Assembly: GCF_013036045.1 (NCBI RefSeq) | Contig: NZ_WTPX01000020.1 | Span: 1-48,883 of the forward strand | Source: Alienimonas chondri | GTDB taxonomy: Bacteria; Planctomycetota; Planctomycetia; Planctomycetales; Planctomycetaceae | Length of the DNA stretch: 48,883 nucleotides | Reading direction: 5' to 3' | Shown: in pieces, positions 16,604-25,769 of the stretch | Layout of the letters: each line of letters opens with the position of its first letter | Position numbering within the stretch: position 1 is the stretch's first letter | Notes under the pieces: model-generated | What the model was told of the DNA's origin: nothing | Seen by the model: the letters and a program-made list of their open reading frames with translations, nothing else | Database searches by the model: none | Position numbers and translations under genes: made by a program

Positions 16604-18147
16604 GAGGTCTCTCCCGCAGTCTTCTGAGCGGTTTGCTCGGGTGAAACGTCGCCGGCCCCGATCGCCGTCGCCATCGCGGTCTCCGCGGTCCATTGATCGG
16701 CGTCGCGGACCGCGACGAGTTCGCCGCGGCTCATCACCGCGACGCGGTCGCACACGGCCAGCAGTTCCGGCAGATAGCTGCTGACGAACAGGACGGCTTT
16801 GCCCTCCGCGGCGGCTTCCCCCATCAATCGGTACAGGTCGCTTTTGGCGCCGACGTCGATGCCGCGGGTCGGTTCATCGAGCAGCCAGACATCGTTTTGC
16901 TGATGCAGCACACGCGAAACGGCGACCTTTTGCTGGTTGCCGCCGCTCAGTTCGCCGACCGTCTGCCGCGGGCCGCGGGCCTTCACGCCCAGCCGTCGGA
17001 TCAGCCCCTCGGCGGCGGCGTTCGGGGCGGCCGGATTGAGGAAGCCGCCCCGCGACAGCGGGGAGAGCCGGCCGAGCGTCGCGTTCTCCGCGATCGTGCG
17101 GTTCAGCATCAATCCCTCGCCGGCCCGGTCCTCCGAGACGAAGCCGATCCCGCTCCGCACCCGTCCCCGCGGCCCGGCTCCGGGGGGGGAGGCGTTTACC
17201 CGCACCGTTCCGGAGCGAACCGCGTCCAAGCCGTAAATCGCCCGCACCAGTTCCGTGCGACCCGCTCCGATCAAGCCGCTGACGCCGAGGATCTCACCTC
17301 GTCGCACCTCCAGCGAGGCGCCGCGCGGCGTGCCGTCGGCGCCGGTGAGGGCGTCGATCGTCAGCAGCGGTTCGCCGGGCGTGTGCGGCACCTGGGGGAA
17401 CAATTCGTCCACCTCGCGGCCGACCATCAGCGAAACCAACTGCGGTTCCGTCACGTCTTTCAATTCGCCCGAACCGACCGCCCGGCCGTCGCGGAGCACG
17501 GCGTAGTCGTCGCAGATCGCTCGGACTTCTTCCAGAAAATGGCTGATATAAATGACGGCGGCGCCCTCCGCGGTCAGCGTGCGAATGACGGCAAACAGCG
17601 CCTCCGCTTCCTTGCGGGGCAGGGAGGAAGTGGGTTCGTCGAACACCACGACCCGGGCCTCGTCCAGCACGGCCCGAGCGATCTCGACCACCTGCCGCGT
17701 GCCGACCGGCAGTCGGCCGACCGGCGTCCGCACGTCGAGCGATCCGTGCCCCAGCTTCTCCAGCGCCGCCCGACAACGGCGGCGTTGTTCGGTCCGACTG
17801 AGCAGCCCGAAGGTCGACCGCTCGCGGCCGAGCATCAGGTTGTCCTCGACGGAGAGGTCCGGGGCGAGATTCAATTCCTGATAGATCATCGCCACCCCCG
17901 CCGCCCGCGCGGCGGTCGGCCCGTTCGGAGCGTAGGGCGAATCGGCGAAGGTCATTGTCCCCGCATCCGGCCGTACGGCGCCGGCGAGAACCTTCATCAG
18001 CGTGCTTTTCCCAGCGCCGTTCTCCCCGATCAGCGCCAGCACGCGCCCCGGCTTCGCCGCCACGTCCACGCCGTCCAACGCCACGGTGGGGCCGTAGCGT
18101 TTGGAGACGCCGTGCATGGTCAGTAGCGGGGCCGGCATCGCGCTCAC
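16600..18147 (-). CDS. Ribose-type ABC transporter ATPase (two ABC domains)
   Basis: A 515-residue RbsA-type ATPase with two fused nucleotide-binding domains that powers the importer. Domain 1 has Walker A GENGAGKST (41-49), Q-loop MIYQELNLAPDLSVEDN and Walker B VVVFDEPTSSL. Domain 2 starts near residue 250, lacks a standard Walker A (GLIGAGRTE) as is usual for this family, and has the signature ELSGGNQQKVA and LLDEPTRGIDVG. The GTG at 18147 overlaps the TGA of the binding-protein gene (GTGA); an ATG three codons downstream is also possible. Overlaps on both sides indicate tight co-translation. Confidence 0.95.
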   Translation of the reverse strand: MSAMPAPLLTMHGVSKRYGPTVALDGVDVAAKPGRVLALIGENGAGKSTLMKVLAGAVRPDAGTMTFADSPYAPNGPTAARAAGVAMIYQELNLAPDLSVEDNLMLGRERSTFGLLSRTEQRRRCRAALEKLGHGSLDVRTPVGRLPVGTRQVVEIARAVLDEARVVVFDEPTSSLPRKEAEALFAVIRTLTAEGAAVIYISHFLEEVRAICDDYAVLRDGRAVGSGELKDVTEPQLVSLMVGREVDELFPQVPHTPGEPLLTIDALTGADGTPRGASLEVRRGEILGVSGLIGAGRTELVRAIYGLDAVRSGTVRVNASPPGAGPRGRVRSGIGFVSEDRAGEGLMLNRTIAENATLGRLSPLSRGGFLNPAAPNAAAEGLIRRLGVKARGPRQTVGELSGGNQQKVAVSRVLHQQNDVWLLDEPTRGIDVGAKSDLYRLMGEAAAEGKAVLFVSSYLPELLAVCDRVAVMSRGELVAVRDADQWTAETAMATAIGAGDVSPEQTAQKTAGETS

Positions 18148-19205
18148 TCCGCGACCGGCGGGTCCAGCAGCGCGGCGATCGCCGGATCGTCGAGATTTTC
18201 CGGGGTCGCGACGGAGACGCCGGTGTCGATGCGGGCGTCCACCTCCTCGCCGTCGATGTGGGCGACGAGCGTGCGGACGGCCCGGTCGCCCATCCCGACC
18301 GGGTCCTGCACGACGATGCCGTCCACACTGCCGTCCCGCAGGCCGGCGACCAACGTTTCGTTCGGATCAAAGCCGACGAACGACACCGTGTCCGTCAGCG
18401 ACAGTTCCTTGAGCGCCCGATGCACGCCGTCGGCGTTCGGCTCGCAGACCGCAAAGATTCCGGCGGGGCGACCTTTAAACTCGCCCTCGAAGCGTTGCAG
18501 AACCTGCGTCGCGGCGCCGAGGGACGACTCCGGCGTCGTGCCGGCGTACTGATCGGCGGAGAGGATCTCGACGTCCGGGTGATTCTCGTTCAGTTCGGCG
18601 AGGAAACCTTCTTCGCGTTGCTCCGTCGATTCGCTGCCGGCTTTATATCGCAGCAGGATGACGGCCGACTTGCCCTCGCCGGAGGAGGCCTCCATGGCCT
18701 CGACGAGCCGCGTTGCCGCCTGGCGACCGCCGACGAAGTTGTCGGTGGCGACGAAGGAGACCGTCTCCGCTCCCTGATCCGCGGCGTCGGTGGCGAGGGC
18801 GGAGTCGAAGATCACGACCGGCACGCCCTCGCCCGCGGCGCCGGCGACAGCGTCCACCAGCCCGCCGCTGTCGTTCGGCGCCAGCACGATGCCGTCCACG
18901 CCGCGGGTGAGGAAGTTCTGCACCACCCGAATCTGCCCGGCGGTGTCGCTCTCCTCCTGCGAGCCCTTCCATTCGATCTCGATCTTGCGTTCCGGCGTGG
19001 AGAGATCCTCCGCCGCTCGCTGGGCGCCGGCGTGAACGCTCTTCCAGAACTCATGCGTCGTGCCCTTGGGAATGACGGCGATCTTGAGGGTCTCAGCGGC
19101 CGCCGGACCGTCGGAGGTGTCGGCGTCGTTCGAGGAGCAGCCCACGGCGAGACCGAGCAGCAGCGCGGCGATCGGCAGGACGGCGAGGCGGGGGAGGCGA
19201 GTCAT
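18144..19205 (-). CDS. Sugar ABC transporter substrate-binding lipoprotein
   Basis: A 353-residue periplasmic-binding-protein type I (ribose/galactose-like) solute receptor. The signal peptide ends in a lipobox, GLAVGC, so it is probably a lipoprotein. The fold begins LKIAVIPKGTTHEFWKSVHAG and includes GVDGIVLAPNDSGGLVDAV, PVVIFDSAL and AVCEPNADGVHRAL, all typical of Peripla_BP_4. The start is ATG 19205 directly before the signal peptide; an upstream extension to 19373 is not credible. First gene of the importer operon; a promoter should lie in 19206-19363, shared with the divergent MFS gene. Confidence 0.93.
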   Translation of the reverse strand: MTRLPRLAVLPIAALLLGLAVGCSSNDADTSDGPAAAETLKIAVIPKGTTHEFWKSVHAGAQRAAEDLSTPERKIEIEWKGSQEESDTAGQIRVVQNFLTRGVDGIVLAPNDSGGLVDAVAGAAGEGVPVVIFDSALATDAADQGAETVSFVATDNFVGGRQAATRLVEAMEASSGEGKSAVILLRYKAGSESTEQREEGFLAELNENHPDVEILSADQYAGTTPESSLGAATQVLQRFEGEFKGRPAGIFAVCEPNADGVHRALKELSLTDTVSFVGFDPNETLVAGLRDGSVDGIVVQDPVGMGDRAVRTLVAHIDGEEVDARIDTGVSVATPENLDDPAIAALLDPPVAE

Positions 19206-19363
19206 GAGCAGAGATTCGTGGCGAGTGCGACGGGGCCAGTCTCCGAAGCGGACGGCGGCCTCGGCAAGCGAGTCCGCGGCGGTTCGCTCCGCAAGCGGTT
19301 CGTCCGCGAACCGGCGGCCTCTTTCGGGTACCGTCCGCCGCGCCGACCTGCCGAACGCCCCGC

Positions 19364-20746
19364 ATGAACTCATCCGAATCGCCCGCCGCTTCGCTCACGC
19401 GGGATCGTTCATTCTGGGGGATGCTGGTCACCCAGTTTCTGGGCGCCTTCAACGACAATCTGTTCAAGCAACTCGTGCTGCTGGTCTGTTTGGACTACGC
19501 GCTGCGGACGGGCGACGACCGTCAGTTCATGGCCCAGGCGATGTTCGCGGTGCCGTTCATGTTGCTGTCCGGTTTCGCCGGGTGGCTGTCCGATCGACTG
19601 TCCAAACGATGGCTGATCGTCCTCTGTAAAGTCGCTGAGATCGTCGTGATGCTGTTGGGCGCCGCGGCGTTCTGGATCGGCGGCGATGACCTATCGGCCC
19701 TGCTGTTACTGCTGTTCGGAGTCCTGGCGCTGATGAGCGCCCAGAGCGCGTTTTTCGGTCCGCCGAAGTACGGCATCCTGCCGGAGTTGTTCGCCGATCG
19801 TGACCTGCCCAAGGCGAACGGGCTGATCCAGATGACCACCTTCCTGGCGATCATTTTCGGGACGGCCTCGGCGGGGTTTTTGAAGGATCAGTTGGCCGGT
19901 CGGCTCTGGATCATCAGCGCCGGCTGCGTCGTGATTGCGGTGATCGGAACGACGACCTCGTTGTTAATTCGTCGGACGCCCGTTGCGGAGCCGGACGCTC
20001 GATTCACCCCGTCCGCCCTCTTCGTGCATCACAGCCTGTGGGAGACGCTGCGGCGGGATCGCCTGCTGTTGCAGGTGCTGATGGTGAGTTCGCTGTTCTG
20101 GCTGGTCGGCGGATTGGTGCCGTTGGCTGTCAATGCCTTCGGGAAAGTGCAACTGGGATTCAGCGATACGGGCACCAGCGTGCTGCTCTCCTGCACCGGG
20201 TTCGGCATCGCCGCCGGTTGCGTCCTGGCCGGCAAGCTCTCGGGGGAGCGGGTGCGTTACGGGCTGGTGTCCATCGGGACGTGGGGCATCGTCGCCAGCT
20301 TCGCCGTGTTGGTGGCGGTCGGATGGTTCCACCCGCCAGTGGAGGCAATGGGGGCGGCGGACGGCGCGGACGGGGCCGCCGCGGGGGCCGGCTTCGGCGA
20401 GGCGCCGGTTGAGATCGACTTCTATCGAACGGCCGTCTGGTGGCTCGCGGCGGCCCCGATGACCACGCTGGGCGTGTTCAGCGGGCTGTTTGCGGTCCCG
20501 TTGCAGGTGGCCCTGCAGACCCGTCCGCCGCGCGATCTCAAAGGGCGCATGATCGGGGCGATGAACCTTTTCAACTGGATCGGGATCGTCTTGTCGTCGG
20601 TCGTATACTTCGGACTGACGGCGACCGTGGCCGCCGGCGGTCATTATCACTGGGCGTTCGCCGTCGCCGGGGCGCTGCTGATCCCCGTCGGATTGTTCTT
20701 TCGCCCGTCGCCCGAAACGCAACGGCCGGCGTCCGTGAATCCGTAA
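19364..20746 (+). CDS. MFS transporter, lysophospholipid transporter (LplT)-like
   Basis: A 460-residue, about 12-helix MFS protein. The N-terminus FWGMLVTQFLGAFNDNLFKQ and the loop MSAQSAFFGPPKYGILPEL are hallmarks of the LplT/Aas-associated group that flips lysophospholipids across the inner membrane for re-acylation. No acyltransferase/acyl-ACP synthetase domain is fused at the C-terminus and none is next door, unlike many relatives. A Gly/Ala-rich loop (around 325-350) separates two helices. The ATG at 19364 fits the family start. It is divergent from the sugar importer and convergent with nadE, 31 bases apart. Confidence 0.88.
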   Translation: MNSSESPAASLTRDRSFWGMLVTQFLGAFNDNLFKQLVLLVCLDYALRTGDDRQFMAQAMFAVPFMLLSGFAGWLSDRLSKRWLIVLCKVAEIVVMLLGAAAFWIGGDDLSALLLLLFGVLALMSAQSAFFGPPKYGILPELFADRDLPKANGLIQMTTFLAIIFGTASAGFLKDQLAGRLWIISAGCVVIAVIGTTTSLLIRRTPVAEPDARFTPSALFVHHSLWETLRRDRLLLQVLMVSSLFWLVGGLVPLAVNAFGKVQLGFSDTGTSVLLSCTGFGIAAGCVLAGKLSGERVRYGLVSIGTWGIVASFAVLVAVGWFHPPVEAMGAADGADGAAAGAGFGEAPVEIDFYRTAVWWLAAAPMTTLGVFSGLFAVPLQVALQTRPPRDLKGRMIGAMNLFNWIGIVLSSVVYFGLTATVAAGGHYHWAFAVAGALLIPVGLFFRPSPETQRPASVNP

Positions 20747-20777
20747 GCACGACCCGTCAACGCGAGGCGTCCGCCGT

Positions 20778-22829
20778 TCAAATCTCCTCCAGCCACGCCG
20801 ACGCTTCCGCGTCGCTGGGCATCCGCCAGTCGCCGCGGGGGGAGAGGCTGACCGTGCCGACCTTCGGGCCGTCGGGCACGCAGCTGCGTTTGAATTGGTT
20901 CTGGAAGAAGCGCTTGTAGAAGGTCCGCAACGTCTCCCGAATGACGGCCGGTTCGTAGCTGCCGCGGAACTCCGCCCGGGAGGCCATGTCGAGGATCTTC
21001 GCCGGGCCGAAGCCGTTGCGGACGACGTGATAGAGGAAGAAATCGTGCAGTTCGTAGGGACCGAGCGCGTCCTCGGTGCTTTGTGCGATCGCGTCGCCGG
21101 TCTCCGCGTCGGAGCGGGCAGGCAGCAGTTCCGGGCTGATGACGGTGTCCGCGATGCTGTGCAGCGTCTCGCGGGCCGGGCCGTCGAATTCTGTATCGGC
21201 GGCGTGCCGCACGAGGAACGCCACCAGCGTTTTCGGAATCGAGCAATTCACGTTGTACATGCTCATGTGGTCGGCGTTATAGGTGCACCAGCCGAGGGCG
21301 AGTTCGCTCATGTCGCCGGTGCCCAGCACGAACCCGCGGCTCATCAAGAGAAAGGTGCGGATGCGGGCCTGCACGTTTTCAAACGTGAGGTCGCCGGCAC
21401 CGGGGTCGATCTCCGTCAGCTTCGCTTCGAACTCCTCCATGTCGAGGGTCGCCGGGTCGATGCCGAACGGTTTATGCCCGATGCCGCGGAAGGCGTCGAG
21501 ACATAATTGTCGAATATCGATCGTGTCCGCGGTCACGCCGAGTTGTTCCATCAAGGCGTCGGCATTGGTGCGGGTGCGGTCGGTCGTGCCGAACCCGGGC
21601 ATCGTCAAGCCGTGAATGCGCTCGCGGCTTTGGCCCAAGCCATCCAGCGTTTTGCAGGCGACCAGCAGGGACAACGTGCTGTCGAGGCCGCCGGAGACGC
21701 CGATTTGCAGCGGCGTCGTTTCGCCCAGTCGAGACAGGCGCTTCGCCAGACCGCAGCATTGAATACTGAAGATCTCGCGGCAGCGTGCGGCCAGTTCCGG
21801 GCCGCTGCGGGGGACGAACGGCGTGCCGTTCACGACCTCCTTTGGAGCGGCGGCGGGGGAGATCGGCGCCTCGACGGTGCGGTTCTCAAAGGAGCCGACG
21901 CGGCGGTCCGCCTGGAAACTGGTCATCACTCGGCGGTCGTGCAGCAACTTCGGGAGATCCACTTCGGCCGAAACGCCGACCGCTCCCCGCCAGCCCGTGC
22001 GGTTCTCGTGATCGCCGAGCATGTAAGAGTCGCCGCGGGCCAGCAGGCCGCCGTTGGAGGCGATCAGGCACTCCCCGCCGAGCACCAGGTCGGTCGTGCT
22101 CTCCGTCGGCCCGGCGCCGGCGTAAACATAGGCCGCGACGCAGCGGGCGCTCTGGCCGGTGACCAACTGACGTCGATATTCGCCCTTGCCGACGGTCTCG
22201 TTCGAGCCGGAGAGGTTCAATAAGACCGTCGCCCCGGCGAGCGCCTGAAACGCGGACGGGGGGCAGGGCACCCAAAGGTCTTCGCAGATCTCCACGCCGA
22301 TGACGGCCCCGGGGACCGGCTCGCCGTCGCGAACGCACTGAAAGAGCAGATCGATGCCGAACGGTACGTCCTCGCCGCCCAGCCGCACCGTGGGCGGTTC
22401 GCTGCCGTCGGCGCCGGTGAATCGCCTCGGTTCATAGAACTCGCGGTAGCCGGGCAGGTGCTGCTTCGGCACGACGCCCAGCACCCGCCCGCCGCCGAGG
22501 ACCGCGGCGCAATTATAGAGACTGTTCCCGACGGCCAGCGGCAGCCCAACGGCGACCAACTGGTCCGGGGTCAACGTCTCCGCCGCAACTCTCAACAGCC
22601 CTTCGATCGCCGCGTCCAGCAGCGGGCGTTGGGTGAATAGGTCTTCGCAGGTGTAGCCGGTCAGAGCCAGTTCCGGCAGCACGACGACGTGCGCCTCACC
22701 CAGCGGTTCGAGCGTCTTGAGGATCTCCGCGGCGTTGGCGACCGGATCGGCGACGTGCACGACCGGCGCGGCGGCGGCGAGACGCAGGACTCCGAACGAC
22801 GGAGCGCCGTGGGGCAGATCGGCGGGCAT
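20778..22829 (-). CDS. nadE: Glutamine-dependent NAD+ synthetase
   Basis: A 683-residue two-domain enzyme that makes NAD+ from deamido-NAD+, ATP and glutamine. The N-terminal nitrilase-like glutaminase has the catalytic triad E53 (LPELALTGY), K122 (PKQHLPGY) and C182 (GVEICEDLW). The C-terminal synthetase has the PP-loop SGGLDS (379-384) and LTMPGFGTTDRT, GTGDMSELALGW, and FKRSCVPDGPK near the end. The ATG at 22829 gives the normal family start (MPADLPHGAPSFGVLRLAAA); the frame upstream to 23006 is antisense to a small plus-strand gene. Length and motifs are complete, so it should be active. Confidence 0.96.
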   Translation of the reverse strand: MPADLPHGAPSFGVLRLAAAAPVVHVADPVANAAEILKTLEPLGEAHVVVLPELALTGYTCEDLFTQRPLLDAAIEGLLRVAAETLTPDQLVAVGLPLAVGNSLYNCAAVLGGGRVLGVVPKQHLPGYREFYEPRRFTGADGSEPPTVRLGGEDVPFGIDLLFQCVRDGEPVPGAVIGVEICEDLWVPCPPSAFQALAGATVLLNLSGSNETVGKGEYRRQLVTGQSARCVAAYVYAGAGPTESTTDLVLGGECLIASNGGLLARGDSYMLGDHENRTGWRGAVGVSAEVDLPKLLHDRRVMTSFQADRRVGSFENRTVEAPISPAAAPKEVVNGTPFVPRSGPELAARCREIFSIQCCGLAKRLSRLGETTPLQIGVSGGLDSTLSLLVACKTLDGLGQSRERIHGLTMPGFGTTDRTRTNADALMEQLGVTADTIDIRQLCLDAFRGIGHKPFGIDPATLDMEEFEAKLTEIDPGAGDLTFENVQARIRTFLLMSRGFVLGTGDMSELALGWCTYNADHMSMYNVNCSIPKTLVAFLVRHAADTEFDGPARETLHSIADTVISPELLPARSDAETGDAIAQSTEDALGPYELHDFFLYHVVRNGFGPAKILDMASRAEFRGSYEPAVIRETLRTFYKRFFQNQFKRSCVPDGPKVGTVSLSPRGDWRMPSDAEASAWLEEI

Positions 22830-22920
22830 GAGCAATTGGTCTTTCGCGTTCCGGGCGGGGCGCAGATGATACGGGGGCTGCGCTCGAATTCGCGGGCGCT
22901 TCGCCCCTCTCACGGAAGAG

Positions 22921-23238
22921 ATGCTGATGTCCGTCCTTTGCGCGGCCCTGCTCGTCGTCGCCTCGCCCGCCGCTCCGGTGGATGAGGACGCGGCGTTGAT
23001 CGTCACGATTCCCTACCCCGTGACGGATCTGACGAACGGCGACGCGGAATCGCTCGGCTCGCTGGCCGACGATGTCGTCGCCGCACTCGATCGCGACGCT
23101 TGGGCGACGTTCGGCGGACGTGGCCGCATCAGTCTATCCCATGGACCCGACGCTCTGGTCGTGCGGCAAACGGCAGAGCATCAGCGTGAGATCTCCGCCT
23201 TCCTCACGAAGCGCCGGCGGGCTCTGGAGGCGGATTGA
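22921..23238 (+). CDS. Small secreted protein with a VVRQT-type domain
   Basis: A 105-residue protein with a signal peptide (about 1-20, ending SPAAPV) and a single domain. The segment ITIPYPVTDL... LVVRQTAEHQREISAFL resembles a short module seen in planctomycete exported proteins, where a YPVxDL strand is followed by a W, a Gly-rich turn (GGRGRIS) and LVVxQTxxxHxxI. Its function is not known. An ATG six bases downstream (M3) is an equally good start. It is divergent from nadE with a 91-base gap. Confidence 0.65.
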   Translation: MLMSVLCAALLVVASPAAPVDEDAALIVTIPYPVTDLTNGDAESLGSLADDVVAALDRDAWATFGGRGRISLSHGPDALVVRQTAEHQREISAFLTKRRRALEAD

Positions 23239-23301
23239 AGGCCATGCCGCGCGCGATCTGGGTAGGCTGAGCTGTCCCCGGTCGCTCACCCCCGTGGTTC
23301 C

Positions 23302-23670
23302 ATGATCTTCGTCACCCTGCAGTCCGGCCCGCTGGTGTGGGCGATCATCAGCGTGGGGAACGTCGCCCTGATTTGGGGGATCTGGAACTTCGCGGTAGGA
23401 CGGAACCGCACGACGCTCACGCTGCAGTTATGTCTCGCGGTCGTGCCTGCGGCGTTGGGGGCGCTCGGGGCGTTGCTGGGGTACCTCGACTGGATGGCGA
23501 TCGCCGCCTCCACGGCGCCGCCGAAGCCCTCCGAGTTCGCCGCGAAGATCTCCGCCGGCCTGCTGAGCGGCCTGTGGGGTGGCGGGCTGACGGTCCTCGC
23601 CGCGGCGCCCGGGATCGCGGCGTTGTCGCGGCATGCGGCGCGATGGTCGGAGCCGCCGCCCTCGACCTGA
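23302..23670 (+). CDS. Small inner-membrane protein, unknown function
   Basis: A 122-residue protein with three probable membrane helices (about 10-32, 41-64 and 85-108). There are few charged residues in the helices and a basic loop GRNRTT between the first two. It vaguely resembles short MotA/ExbB-like or generic small membrane proteins, but no diagnostic motif is present. It lies 63 bases after the VVRQT-type gene and about 100 bases before the methyltransferase/ATP-grasp gene on the same strand. Confidence 0.6.
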   Translation: MIFVTLQSGPLVWAIISVGNVALIWGIWNFAVGRNRTTLTLQLCLAVVPAALGALGALLGYLDWMAIAASTAPPKPSEFAAKISAGLLSGLWGGGLTVLAAAPGIAALSRHAARWSEPPPST

Positions 23671-23769
23671 TTCGCATTGATCGCGTGGCGACGCGCTTGG
23701 CAAACCGGGCGCGGATAGACACGCTCCGCCGTCGGCCGTTCCCCCACAGACCGCTTTCCACGCCAATCG

Positions 23770-25731
23770 TTGTCCGCTGACCCGAATTCGTCTCTCACTG
23801 CTCAATCTCTCTCCGCTCAGCCCGCCGCCCCGAGTCGACGGACGCTGGGGCCGGTTCAGGATCTCGAACGACACCTGCCGGCCGAGTGGTGGCGAGGACT
23901 GTTCAATTCGTTGTATTTGAAGACGGACGGGGACGTCGTCGAGGACGCCGCGGCGACGGCCCGGGAGATCGACCTGCTGATCGACGCCGCCGGGCTCGAA
24001 CCCGGTCAGCGAATCCTCGACCTGTGCTGCGGACAGGGCCGACACCTGATGGAACTGGGGCGGCGTGGCTTCACGCAACTGACGGGCGTGGATCGGTCGC
24101 GGTATCTGGTGCGGTTGGCCCGGCGGCGGGCGGCGGCGGCGGGGCTGGCCATCACGCTGCGCGAAGGAGACGCCCGCCGGTTTCGCCTCCCGGAGACCGG
24201 CTACGACCGCGTGATGCTGCTTGGCAACAGCTTCGGCTACTTCGAACAGGCTGACGACGACCGCGTCGTACTGGATCGCGTCCTGGCGGCGCTCGCCCCC
24301 GGCGGATCGCTGGCGATGGAATTGACCGACGGCCGGTGGCTCGCCGAAAACTTCGAGCCGCGCAGCTGGGAATGGATCGACGGGGATCACCTCGTCTGCC
24401 GGGAGCGGACGCTCTCCGCGGTCCGGGATCGGCTCATCTGCCGCGAGGTGGTCGTGCACGCCGAACGCGGGGTGATTGCGGACCAGTTCTACGCGGAGCG
24501 CCTTTATACCCCCGAGGCGATCGCCGCCCTGTTGCGGGACGCCGGGTTCGCCCGCGTGCGGCACCACGGGGCCGTCGAGGCGACCAGCGAGCGGGGCGAC
24601 CTCGGCATGATGGCTCGGCGGTTGGTGCTCACCGCCGACGCGCCCCGCCGACCGGCCGCGCCGGCCGGGACGGTCCCGGCCGTCCGCGAGGTCACCGTCC
24701 TGATGGGCGACCCCCGCCTGCCGGACTCCGTTAAATTGGAGGGCGCCTTCAATCAGGAGGATCTGGATACGATTCAGAAGTTGAAGGACGCCCTCGGCGA
24801 GTTAAAGGGGTATTCGTTCACGTTTAAGAACGATCATTCGAAGCTGATCAGCGATCTGCAAAGCGATCCGCCGGAATTCGTCTTCAACCTGTGCGATGAA
24901 GGGTTCGAGAACGACGCCCTCAAGGAACTGCACGTCCCGGCGCTATTGGAGATACTGAACGTGCCTTATACGGGCGGTCCGCCGGCCTGCTTGGCGGTCT
25001 GCTACGACAAAGCGACGGTGCGGGCGGTGGCGGAGGATCTGGACGTCCCCGTACCGGCCCAGACGATCCTGGAATACGACGATCAGGCCGCCCACCTGCC
25101 GAGTACGTTCCCGGCGCTGTTGAAGCCGGCCCGCGGCGACGGGAGCATCGGCATCACCGCCGGCAGCGTGGTCAACACGCCGGACGAAATCCTGGTCGCC
25201 GCCGACCGCATCCGGCGGGAGTGGCCCGGCCGGGCGATCCTCGTTCAGGAATTTTTGACGGGCCCGGAATATACAGTGGGGGTGATCGGCAATCCCGGCG
25301 TGGGAGTCACCGTGCTGCCGGTGTTGGAGGTCGATTATTCCGACCTCCCGGAGGGCCTGCCGAAAATCCTGGGCTACGAATCGAAGTGGGATCCGGAGTC
25401 GCCGTACTGGACCGACCTCAAGTTTCGCGAGGCGGAGCTGCCGGAGCCGGTGCGACGGGCCATGGTGGACCACACGCTGAAACTGTTTAGTCGGCTGGAC
25501 TGCCGCGACTACGCACGCATGGACTTCCGGTGCGGGGCGGACGGCGTTCCCCGGTTGCTGGAGGTCAATCCGAACCCCGGCTGGGTGTGGGACGGTAAGT
25601 TCAATCTCCAGGCGAGCCTGGCGGGCTACGACTACGCCGACTTACTCCGCATGATCCTGGAGGCGGCGTTCGATCGGCTCGAAGCCGACTTCGAGAAAGG
25701 CTCCGCCCCGCGGTCCTCGCCGTCCTCCTGA
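23770..25731 (+). CDS. SAM methyltransferase fused to D-Ala-D-Ala ligase-like ATP-grasp
   Basis: A 653-residue two-domain protein. Residues about 40-290 are a class I SAM-dependent methyltransferase: motif I is ILDLCCGQGRH (82-92), the acidic loop is TGVDRS, and LGNSFGYFEQ and LAPGGSLAMEL follow. After an Ala/Pro linker (about 290-305), residues 306-640 form an ATP-grasp ligase like D-alanine-D-alanine ligase: FVFNLCDEG, PYTGGPPACLAVCYDKATVR, LLKPARGDGSIGI, VQEFLTGPEYTVGV and metal-binding EVNPNPG. The start is probably TTG 23770, because no ATG/GTG precedes the first domain. The fusion suggests ligation and methylation of one product, such as a peptide or amino acid conjugate. It is followed by a cupin and a DUF4261-like gene. 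Confidence 0.9.
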   Translation: MSADPNSSLTAQSLSAQPAAPSRRTLGPVQDLERHLPAEWWRGLFNSLYLKTDGDVVEDAAATAREIDLLIDAAGLEPGQRILDLCCGQGRHLMELGRRGFTQLTGVDRSRYLVRLARRRAAAAGLAITLREGDARRFRLPETGYDRVMLLGNSFGYFEQADDDRVVLDRVLAALAPGGSLAMELTDGRWLAENFEPRSWEWIDGDHLVCRERTLSAVRDRLICREVVVHAERGVIADQFYAERLYTPEAIAALLRDAGFARVRHHGAVEATSERGDLGMMARRLVLTADAPRRPAAPAGTVPAVREVTVLMGDPRLPDSVKLEGAFNQEDLDTIQKLKDALGELKGYSFTFKNDHSKLISDLQSDPPEFVFNLCDEGFENDALKELHVPALLEILNVPYTGGPPACLAVCYDKATVRAVAEDLDVPVPAQTILEYDDQAAHLPSTFPALLKPARGDGSIGITAGSVVNTPDEILVAADRIRREWPGRAILVQEFLTGPEYTVGVIGNPGVGVTVLPVLEVDYSDLPEGLPKILGYESKWDPESPYWTDLKFREAELPEPVRRAMVDHTLKLFSRLDCRDYARMDFRCGADGVPRLLEVNPNPGWVWDGKFNLQASLAGYDYADLLRMILEAAFDRLEADFEKGSAPRSSPSS

Positions 25732-25769
25732 TTCGTCGCCCACTCGTCCGCCAGACCGTACGCCCTCCC

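Noticed and set aside
14188-16627. Long plus-strand open frames over the amidohydrolase and permease
   Set aside because: Antisense to clear M20D and ABC permease genes; Arg/Gly/Asp-rich without motifs.
16693-18126. 477-codon plus-strand open frame opposite the ABC ATPase
   Set aside because: Shadow of the ATPase gene; no recognisable features.
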